DNA from: JALZEG01 sp046263255
GTDB lineage: Bacteria > Actinomycetota > CADDZG01 > WHSQ01
DNA: 64,000 bases
Assembly (NCBI GenBank): GCA_046263255.1
Contig: JBHELD010000012.1
Coordinates: 1 to 64,000 of the forward strand
Direction of reading: 5' to 3'
Shown: positions 6,553 to 13,871 of the stretch, one piece after another
Position numbering within the stretch: the first letter of the stretch is position 1
How the letters are laid out: each line of letters begins with the position of its first letter
The notes under the pieces: generated by a model
Seen by the model: only the letters and a program-made list of their open reading frames with translations
Databases searched by the model: none
What the model was told of the DNA's origin: nothing
Program-made: the position numbers and the translations under genes

Positions 6553-8403
6553 ATGTTGCGTCGCGTTGTTGCCGTTCTCGCGCTCCTCGTCGCTTGGGCG
6601 TCAACAAGCGCGGTAGCGGCAGCCCAATCCGGGCCTCAGGTGGAGTTCTCGTCGACCGAGAAGGTCACGTTGTCGTCCGGGCCGACGAGCGTCGAGGTGG
6701 AGAACCAGGGCGACAAGCGGCGGAAGGTGCGAGTCGACCTCGTGTGGACCGACCTCACCGCCGGCGGCCGGCGGGTCGATGCCGAGGAGGTATTCGTCTA
6801 CTCGCGGCGCGTTCCGCTCGCGGGCGGTGACACGGGACAGGTGACGATCGCAAGGGCGCCCGGGGTAGCGGTGGACGAGGGCACGTACAGCGGCGTGCTG
6901 CGGCTCCACACTCGGCAGGGCGTCCAGGACCGGCTTCGACTGGAGCTAGTAGTAGCCGGTACCGCCGCGCCGGACGTCGCTGCGACGGCAGAGGTCGCCG
7001 AGTGGTACGAGATACAGGTTAGGACATGGCCACGGGAGGATTTCGGAGGGGCCGAACCGATCCCCCTCGCCTCCGAGCCTGCGCCCACCGAGGGAGCGTC
7101 CTTCACCGCCTGGCTGATGGGCCCCGGCGACGACAGGATCGAGGTCAGCGGCTCGGTGAAGAAGGAGGGCGATGACTTCGTCCTCGACCTGACCCTTCCG
7201 AATGACTCGTCCGTCGGCATCTACTCCGGAGCCCTGGACCGGCGGCCCGGAGAGGCCGGGGGGGAAGTCGAGCTGACCGTGGAGCGGCGCGACGGCCCGG
7301 CCCTCCCCGTGATCGTTCTTCTGGCTAGCCTGGCCGTTGCGTGGATCGGCCAGCGGCTGTTCCCCGCCGGGCGGACGCTGATGGGCCTGCACAAGAAAGA
7401 GCGGGCGGCGCTCGCGAAGCTCCCCGACGGGGACACGAAGGGGGGTCTTACGCTGAGCGGCGCGTCCGCGGCTGCCGGGGCCGCGGGCGAGCGACGCAGC
7501 AAGTTGTGGAAGCGGGCGGTTCCTGCGACGGCTTCCGAGCTCGCGACCGCCGCGGCCGAGGTCGTCGCGCTGGAGGCCGCCGCCGAAGTCTGGACGACGA
7601 AGATCGAGTCCTCTGCCGAGGCACTGGAAGATGCGCTCAATAAGGTGCCCGTAGTCGAAGCTCCGCCGGCCGCGCTGCGGAAAGCTCCTCGCTTCGTCCA
7701 GGAAGCGCGCGGCCTCGTCACCGGGTCGCTCTCGGTCAAGGAGGTCGCGGCGAGAAAGTCCGCCATCGACGAGGCAACCGAGCTCGCGGGTGCGTGGGGG
7801 GAGCTTTATGCCCAGGTACTGAGGTACGGAGACGCGCTGGACTCGATCTCCGCGTCTGACCTCGAAGGCGAAGACGCCAGGTTGTTGCGAAGGGGCAGGC
7901 GCCTTTTCAACTTGATCCGGTGGGACCTGTGGCACGCGTCGGGGCCGGGCGACCTGGAGCGCCGCGGCGTGGAGAAAGATCTCGAGCGCCTGGACGAGAT
8001 CCTCGGCATGCTCAGCGGTGGCACGACCTCCAAGGGCATCACCCAAGAGACACTTCGGACGCTCGGCCTCCTCAAAGCGTCCGGGAGCGGCAGCGAGGTC
8101 ACGCTCCTGAGCCGGTTGCCCAAGTTCGTCCCGGGCGTGCTCGGTATCGAGTGGCCCTTGACTGCCGCGGTCGGCACGAGCATCGCCGGTGCGCTCCTCC
8201 TCTTGGGGACGGTCGCCCTGTCGATATGGGGTGCGCTGACCACGCTCTACTTCGACAATCCGTTCGGCACGTTGCGCGATTACGTGTCGCTGGTTGTGTG
8301 GGGCCTCGGCGCGGGCGCGGTGCTCGACCTGTTCAACGGCGCGCTGGCGCGGCTTCAGCCTCCCGAGCCGGAATCCAAGACGGGCGCGGCACCGACGCCG
8401 TAG
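6553..8403 (+). CDS. Large membrane-anchored protein of unknown function
   Basis: About 616 residues with no family I recognise. A signal peptide (MLRRVVAVLALLVAWASTS...) fixes the ATG at 6553. Residues 28-240 look beta-rich (VEFSSTEKVTLSSG...VEVENQGDKRRKVRV), suggesting Ig-like extracellular domains. A transmembrane helix near 250-270 (ALPVIVLLASLAVAW) is followed by a long alanine/glutamate-rich helical region (290-520) and two further hydrophobic segments near 535-566 and 578-595. The layout suggests an external domain connected to a helical cytoplasmic part. It is the first gene outside the tRNA-bounded island. Its partners are unknown, and it has its own short downstream spacer. Confidence 0.8.
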   Translation: MLRRVVAVLALLVAWASTSAVAAAQSGPQVEFSSTEKVTLSSGPTSVEVENQGDKRRKVRVDLVWTDLTAGGRRVDAEEVFVYSRRVPLAGGDTGQVTIARAPGVAVDEGTYSGVLRLHTRQGVQDRLRLELVVAGTAAPDVAATAEVAEWYEIQVRTWPREDFGGAEPIPLASEPAPTEGASFTAWLMGPGDDRIEVSGSVKKEGDDFVLDLTLPNDSSVGIYSGALDRRPGEAGGEVELTVERRDGPALPVIVLLASLAVAWIGQRLFPAGRTLMGLHKKERAALAKLPDGDTKGGLTLSGASAAAGAAGERRSKLWKRAVPATASELATAAAEVVALEAAAEVWTTKIESSAEALEDALNKVPVVEAPPAALRKAPRFVQEARGLVTGSLSVKEVAARKSAIDEATELAGAWGELYAQVLRYGDALDSISASDLEGEDARLLRRGRRLFNLIRWDLWHASGPGDLERRGVEKDLERLDEILGMLSGGTTSKGITQETLRTLGLLKASGSGSEVTLLSRLPKFVPGVLGIEWPLTAAVGTSIAGALLLLGTVALSIWGALTTLYFDNPFGTLRDYVSLVVWGLGAGAVLDLFNGALARLQPPEPESKTGAAPTP

Positions 8404-8649
8404 AGACAGACCCGAGCAGGTGGTGTCGTGCTGAATGCGGAACCCGGCACATGCCGCGGGGAGTCACCGTTTCAAGGAGTTGCTTATGAAAAATTCGCTC
8501 ACTGACCGAATTGCGTAGGGTCGACGAAAAGGCTGCACGTTTCTTTCGGTGGTCGCTGCGGCTGGTGAAGGGTGTCGGGCCAGACGTACGCGCCATCGAT
8601 GCGATCAACGTCGGTACGACTCATTCCGCCCACGCATCCACTGGGGTCC
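8404..8649. other. Intergenic stretch with gene debris
   Basis: No complete gene. At 8486-8518 a 10-codon frame (MKNSLTDRIA) follows AAGGAG, with AT-rich codons unlike its surroundings; it may be the cut 5' end of a lost gene. It runs directly into the truncated glutathione-synthetase fragment. Confidence 0.4.
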
Positions 8650-8907
8650 ACAAGCAACATGGCCGCCGGCGGTCGTGCCGAGCGATGCGAGATCGGGGCC
8701 GTCGAGCTCGACATCGCGCACGCAGTCGGTCCTCGGCTGCGCGCCGACGGGATGTCGCTCGTCGGCCTCGACATCGTCGGCGACAAGCTGGTCGAGGTCA
8801 ACGTGCAGTCGCCGGGAGGTCTGGGGAGCATCGAGACGTTCACGGGCGTCGACTTCGCGCCCCTCATCATCGCCGCGATCGAGCGGCGGGTCGCGGCGGG
8901 CGGGTAA
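8650..8907 (+). pseudogene. 5'-truncated glutathione synthetase (ATP-grasp) fragment
   Basis: The translated stretch SNMAAGGRAERCEIGAVELD, then RADGMSLVGLDIVGDKLVEV and NVQSPGG, matches the C-terminal third of prokaryotic glutathione synthetases (the ATP-grasp core binding ATP and Mg2+). The substrate-binding N-terminal two thirds are absent, and the in-frame sequence before residue 27 of the frame shows no family similarity. The C-terminus, ending RRVAAGG, looks intact. This is therefore a decayed remnant, probably from a deletion, and unlikely to be active. Confidence 0.7.
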
Positions 8908-8958
8908 TTCCTTGCCCTCCCGCTGATATAAGAGAGAAAGGAGAACGAGGAGGCAAGA

Positions 8959-9042
8959 ATGCGAGCGTACGAAGATCCGGTCCCTCGTCCCGATCCGGGA
9001 CCCTCGCCTCCGAGGCCGGGACGACCGCCTGCCGGTAAGTAG
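8959..9042 (+). CDS. Tiny proline-rich protein (27 aa)
   Basis: ATG at 8959 follows a strong GAGGAGG-like ribosome site (AGGAGAACGAGGAGG). The 27-residue product MRAYEDPVPRPDPGPSPPRP... ends in PAGK and is one third proline. It has no signal peptide or membrane segment. No family is recognised. Support rests on the ribosome site and the clean frame only; it could equally be a chance frame or a leader peptide. Confidence 0.4.
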   Translation: MRAYEDPVPRPDPGPSPPRPGRPPAGK

Positions 9043-9060
9043 CAACGGTCCACCTCGGAG

Positions 9061-9284
9061 TCAAAGCCGCGCTGCCGGCCGACGTCCCCGGCGGATGGTC
9101 TCCCGCCGAGCACCTTGTCTCGTCGGCAGCTCTTCGATCCTGGTGTCGACCCCGGGAGGAAGCTCCTCCACCTCGCCGAGGTCGATGACCTCGCGGGTCG
9201 CGTCGCACGACGCCTCGCACCCCCCGGCGTCACCTCCGCACGCGGTCGTGAGGAGCGCCTCTCGGATGGCTTCAAGCGGCTCGT
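9061..9284 (-). other. Coding-like open frame without a clear start
   Basis: On the minus strand, directly after the HD-GYP stop and in another frame, an open reading runs to TGA at 9061. It reads like protein (LDEPLEAIREALLTTACGG, then EVIDLGEVEELPPGVDTRIEE), with G/C in nearly all third positions and three nearby cysteines. No ATG, GTG or TTG precedes the conserved-looking part. It may be a small gene with an unusual start, or a frameshifted remnant. Confidence 0.3.
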
Positions 9285-10466
9285 CTAGCCGGAACCCTCG
9301 CCGAACCGGCGCAGGGCGACATGGCGGGGCAGTGCGACGTCGCGGAGCCGGTCGCGCTCCGCGATGACCTCCGGCAGCAGGTCGAAGAAGACGTCCAGCA
9401 GATCGGCATCGAACTGGGTCCCGCGCCCGTCGCGCATCATCGAGAGCGCCGTCGGAACGGGGAACGCCTTGCGATAGACGCGGTCGGTCGTCAGGGCGTC
9501 GAACACGTCTCCGATCGCGGCGATCCGTCCCTCGACCGGGATCGCGGTGCCGGCAAGACGGTTGGGATAACCCCTGCCGTCCGGCCGCTCGTGGTGGTGC
9601 ACCGCGATGGAGGCCGCGACCTGAAGGACCTTGGACTCGGAGCCCGCGAGGATGCGGTGGCCGATCGCGGCATGACCCTCCATCACCGCTCGCTCCTCCG
9701 GAGTGAACTTGCCGGGCTTCAGCAGGATCTCGTCGGGGATGCCGATCTTGCCGATGTCGTGCATCTGGCTGGCGATGCGTATGCGCTGGCTCGTGTCCTC
9801 GTCGAAGCCCACCCGCCGCGCAAGAAGGAAGCAGTACTCGCTCATCCTCATGATGTGCTGCGACGTCTCCTCGTCACGGAACTCCGCAGCGATCGAGAGC
9901 CGCGTCACGGTCTCCTCCTGCGAACGTCTCCAACCGTCCAGCGCGTCTTCGACGTCCTGCACGGCCTGCCACAGATGCTCGGTTCTCGCCTTGACCTGTT
10001 CCTCGAGCGTGCGGTTGTGCGCGTTGACGCGCTCGTGAAGGAACCTGATCTCGAGGAGGTTCGCGATCCGGAGGACCACCTCGGCCCAGTCGAACGGCTT
10101 CGCGAGGAAGTCCCTGGCCCCCGCCGACAGCGTCCTCAGCTTCACCAGTGGGTCGACGTCGCCGGTGAGCACGACGATCGGGACGAAGCCGTGCTCCTGC
10201 TCGCTTCGGCGCGCCGCCACTCGCTCCATGAAGTCGAACCCGTCGGTGCCCGGCATGTGGAGATCGAGCAGGAGTATGTCGGGAGGCTCGTCGAAGAACG
10301 CGCGCAGGGCGGCCTCCGGATCGCGCACGCACCGGATGTCTTCGTACCCCGCTCTGGCAAGCACGCGCTCCAGCAGGTCGAGGTTCGTCTGCTCGTCGTC
10401 GACGGCGAGGATCCGCGCTGCCGGATATGCCGGCGCCGCGCCGCGCCGCCTCGTGTCCGAGATCAC
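9285..10466 (-). CDS. Response regulator with HD-GYP domain
   Basis: 393 residues. An N-terminal receiver domain (about 17-130) has the acidic pocket AVDDE, phospho-acceptor Asp68 in ILLLDLHMPG and Lys123 in LAKPF. A short linker/coiled coil (145-190) leads to an HD-GYP phosphodiesterase domain: HD at 236-237 (MHDIGKIGIPDE) and HHHERPDGRGYP at 290-301. Such proteins hydrolyse cyclic di-GMP, so phosphorylation would tune the c-di-GMP level. The GTG start at 10466 overlaps the upstream kinase stop in GTGA, strongly suggesting translational coupling. Both HD-GYP and receiver residues look intact. Confidence 0.93.
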   Translation of the reverse strand: MISDTRRRGAAPAYPAARILAVDDEQTNLDLLERVLARAGYEDIRCVRDPEAALRAFFDEPPDILLLDLHMPGTDGFDFMERVAARRSEQEHGFVPIVVLTGDVDPLVKLRTLSAGARDFLAKPFDWAEVVLRIANLLEIRFLHERVNAHNRTLEEQVKARTEHLWQAVQDVEDALDGWRRSQEETVTRLSIAAEFRDEETSQHIMRMSEYCFLLARRVGFDEDTSQRIRIASQMHDIGKIGIPDEILLKPGKFTPEERAVMEGHAAIGHRILAGSESKVLQVAASIAVHHHERPDGRGYPNRLAGTAIPVEGRIAAIGDVFDALTTDRVYRKAFPVPTALSMMRDGRGTQFDADLLDVFFDLLPEVIAERDRLRDVALPRHVALRRFGEGSG

Positions 10467-12451
10467 CGCCCCACCCTCTCGACCACCTCGTCGAGCACCT
10501 CGAGCAGCTGCCGGACGTCCATCGGCTTGGTCACGTACGCGGCCGCGCCCTTGTCCTTCAACCTCTGGATCTGGCCGCCGGTCGCGTCGGCGCTCAGCAT
10601 GACTACGGGAATCGACGCCGTCGCTCGGTCTCGAGCGAGGGTGTCGAGGACCTCGTCGCCCTGGATGTCGGGGAGGTTCAGATCGAGCAGGATGACGTCC
10701 GGCCTCGCTTCCCGAGCCATCCGGACGCCGGCCCGCCCGGTGGCGGCCGTGAGGAGCTTCGTCCCCGGGCGGCGGCGGAAGATCCCGCGCACGAGCTGGA
10801 CGTTCGCCTGGTTGTCCTCCACGTACAGCACCCTCAGTGGTCGCACCGCCCCCGCGGGAGGTTCCGCTTCCGAGACGTCCGCCGTCGCGGCCGCGCCGCC
10901 GGCGGCCGCGAGCAGCGCCACCGTCACCGTCGTTCCCTCGGCGACGCGGCTGCCGACGGAGAGCGAGCCTCCCATCGCCTCGGCGAGGCCCTTGCTCAAC
11001 ACGAGCCCGAGGCCGGTTCCCTCGACACCCGACTCCTCGGCTCCCAACCGGTTGAACGGCGTGAACAAGCGGCTCATCTGCTCTTCGGACAATCCCGGAC
11101 CGGTATCGGATACGTCGACCTGCACGTGCCCGTCCGCCGCCGACACCACGACGTCGACGGCACCGCCGCGCACGTTGTACTTGATGGCATTGCTGAGGAG
11201 GTTGAGGATGATCTGCTTCAGCCGCTGCTGATCGGCCGAAACGGGCGGCATGCCCGCCGCCGGACGAAAGCTCACGCGCATCTCGATGTCTTCGTCGGAG
11301 GCGAGGGGTTCGGTGAGGCTCACCGTCTCCTCGACCACCGCTCTCACGTCGACCGGCTCCACCGAAAGCGACATCTGGCCGCTCTCGATCCGGGCGATGT
11401 CCAGCACTTCGTTGATGAGGTCGAGGAGGTGCCTCCCGCCTCGAATGATGTGGTCGACGTTGTCGCGTTGCTCGGGCGCAAGCTCGTCGAGCGTGAGGAG
11501 CTGCGCGAACCCCAGCACCGAGTTCAGCGGCGTTCGCAGCTCGTGGCTCATCCTCGAGAGGAACTCGCTCTTCTCTTTGTTCGCGCGGTCCGCCTCGTCG
11601 CGCGACTGCATCATCTTCGCCTCGGCGTGCTTGCGAAGCGCCTCCTTCCGCAAGAGCTCCGCCCGCGTCTCCTCGAGGACCCAACCAAGCTCCGCGATCT
11701 CGTCGCGGCCTCCGATCGGAGCGAGGGGGGCGTCGGTGTCGAGCAGCCGTGAGTTCTGCTGGAGGAGCCGGACGCGCCTCGCGATCTCCCGGACGAACAG
11801 GACGACTCCCACGGCACCCCCGACGACACCTCCGAGGGCACCGATCCAGAGGGCCACGTCCCTCTCGGCGTGCAGGGCCTCTCTCCCGGTCAGGGCCGCT
11901 CGCAGCTGAGCGCCCCTTTGCTCCAGCAGCGACGAGAGCGCCGCGCGGATCCGGTCCATGTTCTCCTTGCTCCGAAGGAGAAGCGGTTGCAGGGCGCGGG
12001 CCGGCTCGGAGTCGGCGCGCTCGCGGAGCCGGAGCAGGACGGCGTATTCGTCTTCGAGCAGCTCCTGGGTTCCCGGGCCGACACCGGCGGCGTCGACGGC
12101 GGCCGCCAGCTCGTCCAGGTCCGCCGCCAGACGCTCGAACGGCTCGAGAAAGACGGGGTCCTTCGTGGCGACGTATCCGGTGATGCCGATTTCGACATCG
12201 GCAGAGGCCTGAAGGAGAGCAGCCGCCGCGTCGCGGGACTCCCTGATCGAGGTGACGCGCCCGTCTGCCTGCGCGTCCTGACGTGCGTGCACCAGCAGCA
12301 CCGCGAACGCGGCAGACAGCGGGAGCAGCGGGATGGCGAGAACGATGAGTCCCTTGACGCGCAGGGACGATCGCTGCCACAGCGACGTCTTCGCCGCGTC
12401 GTCTCTGCGGCCGGCAGGCGCGACGGCCTGCCCGGTCACCTCGTTGTCCAC
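10463..12451 (-). CDS. Hybrid sensor histidine kinase with CHASE3-like domain
   Basis: About 662 residues from GTG 12451 (a TTG at 12511 would add 20). Order: transmembrane helix (31-55), a helical CHASE3-like sensor (60-190), second helix (197-220), HAMP-like linker, HisKA with phospho-acceptor His303 (MSHELRTPLNSVLGF), HATPase with NLLSNAIKY and DTGPGL, and a C-terminal receiver with VILLDLNLPD. It senses an unknown extracytoplasmic signal and probably phosphorylates its own receiver and the coupled HD-GYP regulator downstream. The start is uncertain: GTG 12451 has GAGGGGG 11 nt upstream, TTG 12511 has none. Confidence 0.9.
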   Translation of the reverse strand: MDNEVTGQAVAPAGRRDDAAKTSLWQRSSLRVKGLIVLAIPLLPLSAAFAVLLVHARQDAQADGRVTSIRESRDAAAALLQASADVEIGITGYVATKDPVFLEPFERLAADLDELAAAVDAAGVGPGTQELLEDEYAVLLRLRERADSEPARALQPLLLRSKENMDRIRAALSSLLEQRGAQLRAALTGREALHAERDVALWIGALGGVVGGAVGVVLFVREIARRVRLLQQNSRLLDTDAPLAPIGGRDEIAELGWVLEETRAELLRKEALRKHAEAKMMQSRDEADRANKEKSEFLSRMSHELRTPLNSVLGFAQLLTLDELAPEQRDNVDHIIRGGRHLLDLINEVLDIARIESGQMSLSVEPVDVRAVVEETVSLTEPLASDEDIEMRVSFRPAAGMPPVSADQQRLKQIILNLLSNAIKYNVRGGAVDVVVSAADGHVQVDVSDTGPGLSEEQMSRLFTPFNRLGAEESGVEGTGLGLVLSKGLAEAMGGSLSVGSRVAEGTTVTVALLAAAGGAAATADVSEAEPPAGAVRPLRVLYVEDNQANVQLVRGIFRRRPGTKLLTAATGRAGVRMAREARPDVILLDLNLPDIQGDEVLDTLARDRATASIPVVMLSADATGGQIQRLKDKGAAAYVTKPMDVRQLLEVLDEVVERVGR

Positions 12452-12659
12452 TAGACGTTTGTCCCCCTCGTTGATTGGAGTCAGGAGGTTCCCTGGGGCG
12501 CGTCGTCTCAAACCCGCTCATGGAAGAAGGCCGGTAATGGACGGCGCGACTTGCTTCGGCCGAGCGCGAACAGGAGCGCGCGGCTCGCGCGGCACAAGGC
12601 GGACCTGAAAGCAGACGAGGCGCCCGCCGCGGTCGGTGCTCGTCAGCGGCGCGGATTTG

Positions 12660-12815
12660 TCAGCGGGCCCAGAAAGACGGTGGGTCGCTCGCGGGAAACG
12701 AGTCCCTGCTCGCCTCGTCGACGAGCGCGTCCAGGGCGGCCTGGTCGGGCGCGGCCTCGGCGGCTTCCGGCGTCTCCCCGCTCGGGCGCGACGGCTCGTC
12801 CCCGTCCTTGGCCAT
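12660..12815 (-). CDS. Small acidic SFPASDPP-motif protein (51 aa)
   Basis: A 51-residue gene with GAGGAGG upstream of ATG 12815. The N-terminal part is low-complexity and acidic (MAKDGDEPSRPSGETPEAAE); the C-terminus ends in DEASRDSFPASDPPSFWAR. The same C-terminal block (KDSFPASDPPAW) recurs in the 67-residue protein at 38764-38967, which supports both as real genes. Similar tails occur in small bacterial proteins of unknown role. There is no membrane or export signal, so it is probably cytoplasmic and largely disordered. It lies upstream of the histidine kinase, about 210 bp away. Confidence 0.78.
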   Translation of the reverse strand: MAKDGDEPSRPSGETPEAAEAAPDQAALDALVDEASRDSFPASDPPSFWAR

Positions 12816-12860
12816 CGGACCTCCTCTCGCTTGCTTCGAGTGCCGCCGCGAACCCGACCG

Positions 12861-13199
12861 CTACGAGACCCGGATCTCGGCCGCGTCCCGCAGCGACGCG
12901 ATAACACGGCGCCCCTGCTCCACGCCCTCGACAAACCCCATCTTCGACCCCCGCTCCCAGGCGGAGTCGAGCTCGCGGCCCCACCGGCGACGGGCGGCCG
13001 CGACCACGGCCTCGAGAGACGCGCGGTAGAGGGCGCGCGGGGGATGCGGCCGGGCGGCGGTCTCGAACATCACGGCGTGGTGCAGCGATTGGATCGCCGC
13101 GTGGCGGCGGCCCGCTCGCCGGGCGAGGTCGAGCGTCGAGGAGACGAACACGCGCAGGCGCTGGTCCGGCGTCAGGGTCGTCCGGGGGGCGCCGCTCAA
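12861..13199 (-). CDS. Truncated DUF4062 N-terminal domain, chimeric tail
   Basis: 112 residues from TTG 13199, which overlaps the cyclase stop as TTGA. The opening LTPDQRLRVFVSSTL and the later VMFETAARPHPPRALYRA match the N-terminus of DUF4062 proteins, usually found at the front of large actinobacterial regulators or NTPases. About 60 residues in, the similarity stops and a different helical sequence (SAWERGSKMGFVEGVEQGRR) runs to the end. No ATPase or regulator domain follows. It is either a truncated gene fused to local sequence or a small derived protein; function unknown. Confidence 0.55.
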   Translation of the reverse strand: MSGAPRTTLTPDQRLRVFVSSTLDLARRAGRRHAAIQSLHHAVMFETAARPHPPRALYRASLEAVVAAARRRWGRELDSAWERGSKMGFVEGVEQGRRVIASLRDAAEIRVS

Positions 13200-13861
13200 G
13201 AACGCTGCTCCAGCTCGGCGAAGGCGCGGACGGGAAACGATGCCCCTCGTTCGATCCGGACGGCCGGCGCGAAGAAGCGGAGACCGCGTGGCGGCAGCCG
13301 GTCGAGGTGACAGAGGTGCTCGACGACGAGGATGCCGGCGCCGAGCAGACGTGTGTGGACCGGGCGGCGCCGCGTGGCGGTGTCGTCGACGTTCCAGAAG
13401 TCGACGCCGACGAGGCCGGCGCCGCGCTCTACAAGCCGCGTCACGAGGTCGTCCGATAGGTAGGGGCCCGGCTCCCAGTAGGCGTCGGTTCCCCACCGGG
13501 CGTCCCACCCGGTGCGGATCAGGACGGCCGCGCCGGCGAGGTCGTCGGGCGGGAGCTCCGGGTCGGCCGCGCGCGCCCCGTCCACGGCCGCGTCCACGAC
13601 GAAGCCGCGCAGGCCCACGAGACGCTCGAGGGGCACCTGCGCGAGGTCCTCGCCGTCCGGGAACCGGTGGAACGGCGAGTCGACGTAGGTGCCGACGTTC
13701 GCCGGCATCTCGACGATCCCGAGGTAGAACTCGTCACCGCCCTCGTATCGGGGACGCGACGCGGCGTGGTCTAGATGCGCGCCGATGCGCGGCGTCGGCA
13801 GCCCCGGGTACGGCGCCATCCCGTCCGCCAGCGCGTGGCTCAGGTCGACGAAGCGCGTCAT
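13196..13861 (-). CDS. Cyclase family hydrolase (kynurenine formamidase-like)
   Basis: 221 residues of the metal-dependent cyclase family (MTRFVDLSHALADGMAPYPG at the start). The usual metal motif HxGTHxDxPxH reads NVGTYVDSPFH here (about residues 55-65): the Asp and last His stay, the first two His are Asn and Tyr. I recall NTGTY variants in this family, so activity may persist with altered metal binding. A second conserved block, GAAVLIRTGWDARWGT, follows. It starts 10 bp after the multicopper oxidase stop, so they are probably one operon. The substrate is unknown. Confidence 0.82.
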   Translation of the reverse strand: MTRFVDLSHALADGMAPYPGLPTPRIGAHLDHAASRPRYEGGDEFYLGIVEMPANVGTYVDSPFHRFPDGEDLAQVPLERLVGLRGFVVDAAVDGARAADPELPPDDLAGAAVLIRTGWDARWGTDAYWEPGPYLSDDLVTRLVERGAGLVGVDFWNVDDTATRRRPVHTRLLGAGILVVEHLCHLDRLPPRGLRFFAPAVRIERGASFPVRAFAELEQRS

Positions 13862-13871
13862 GGCGCGCCGG

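Noticed and set aside
6159..6607. Two minus-strand open frames reading PAGFEPATHGLEV and CARQDSNLRPMD
   Set aside because: These peptides are the known false translation of tRNA antisense; they overlap the tRNA-Arg fragment.
8486..8518. 10-codon frame MKNSLTDRIA with AAGGAG upstream
   Set aside because: Too short to support; probably the cut start of a lost gene.
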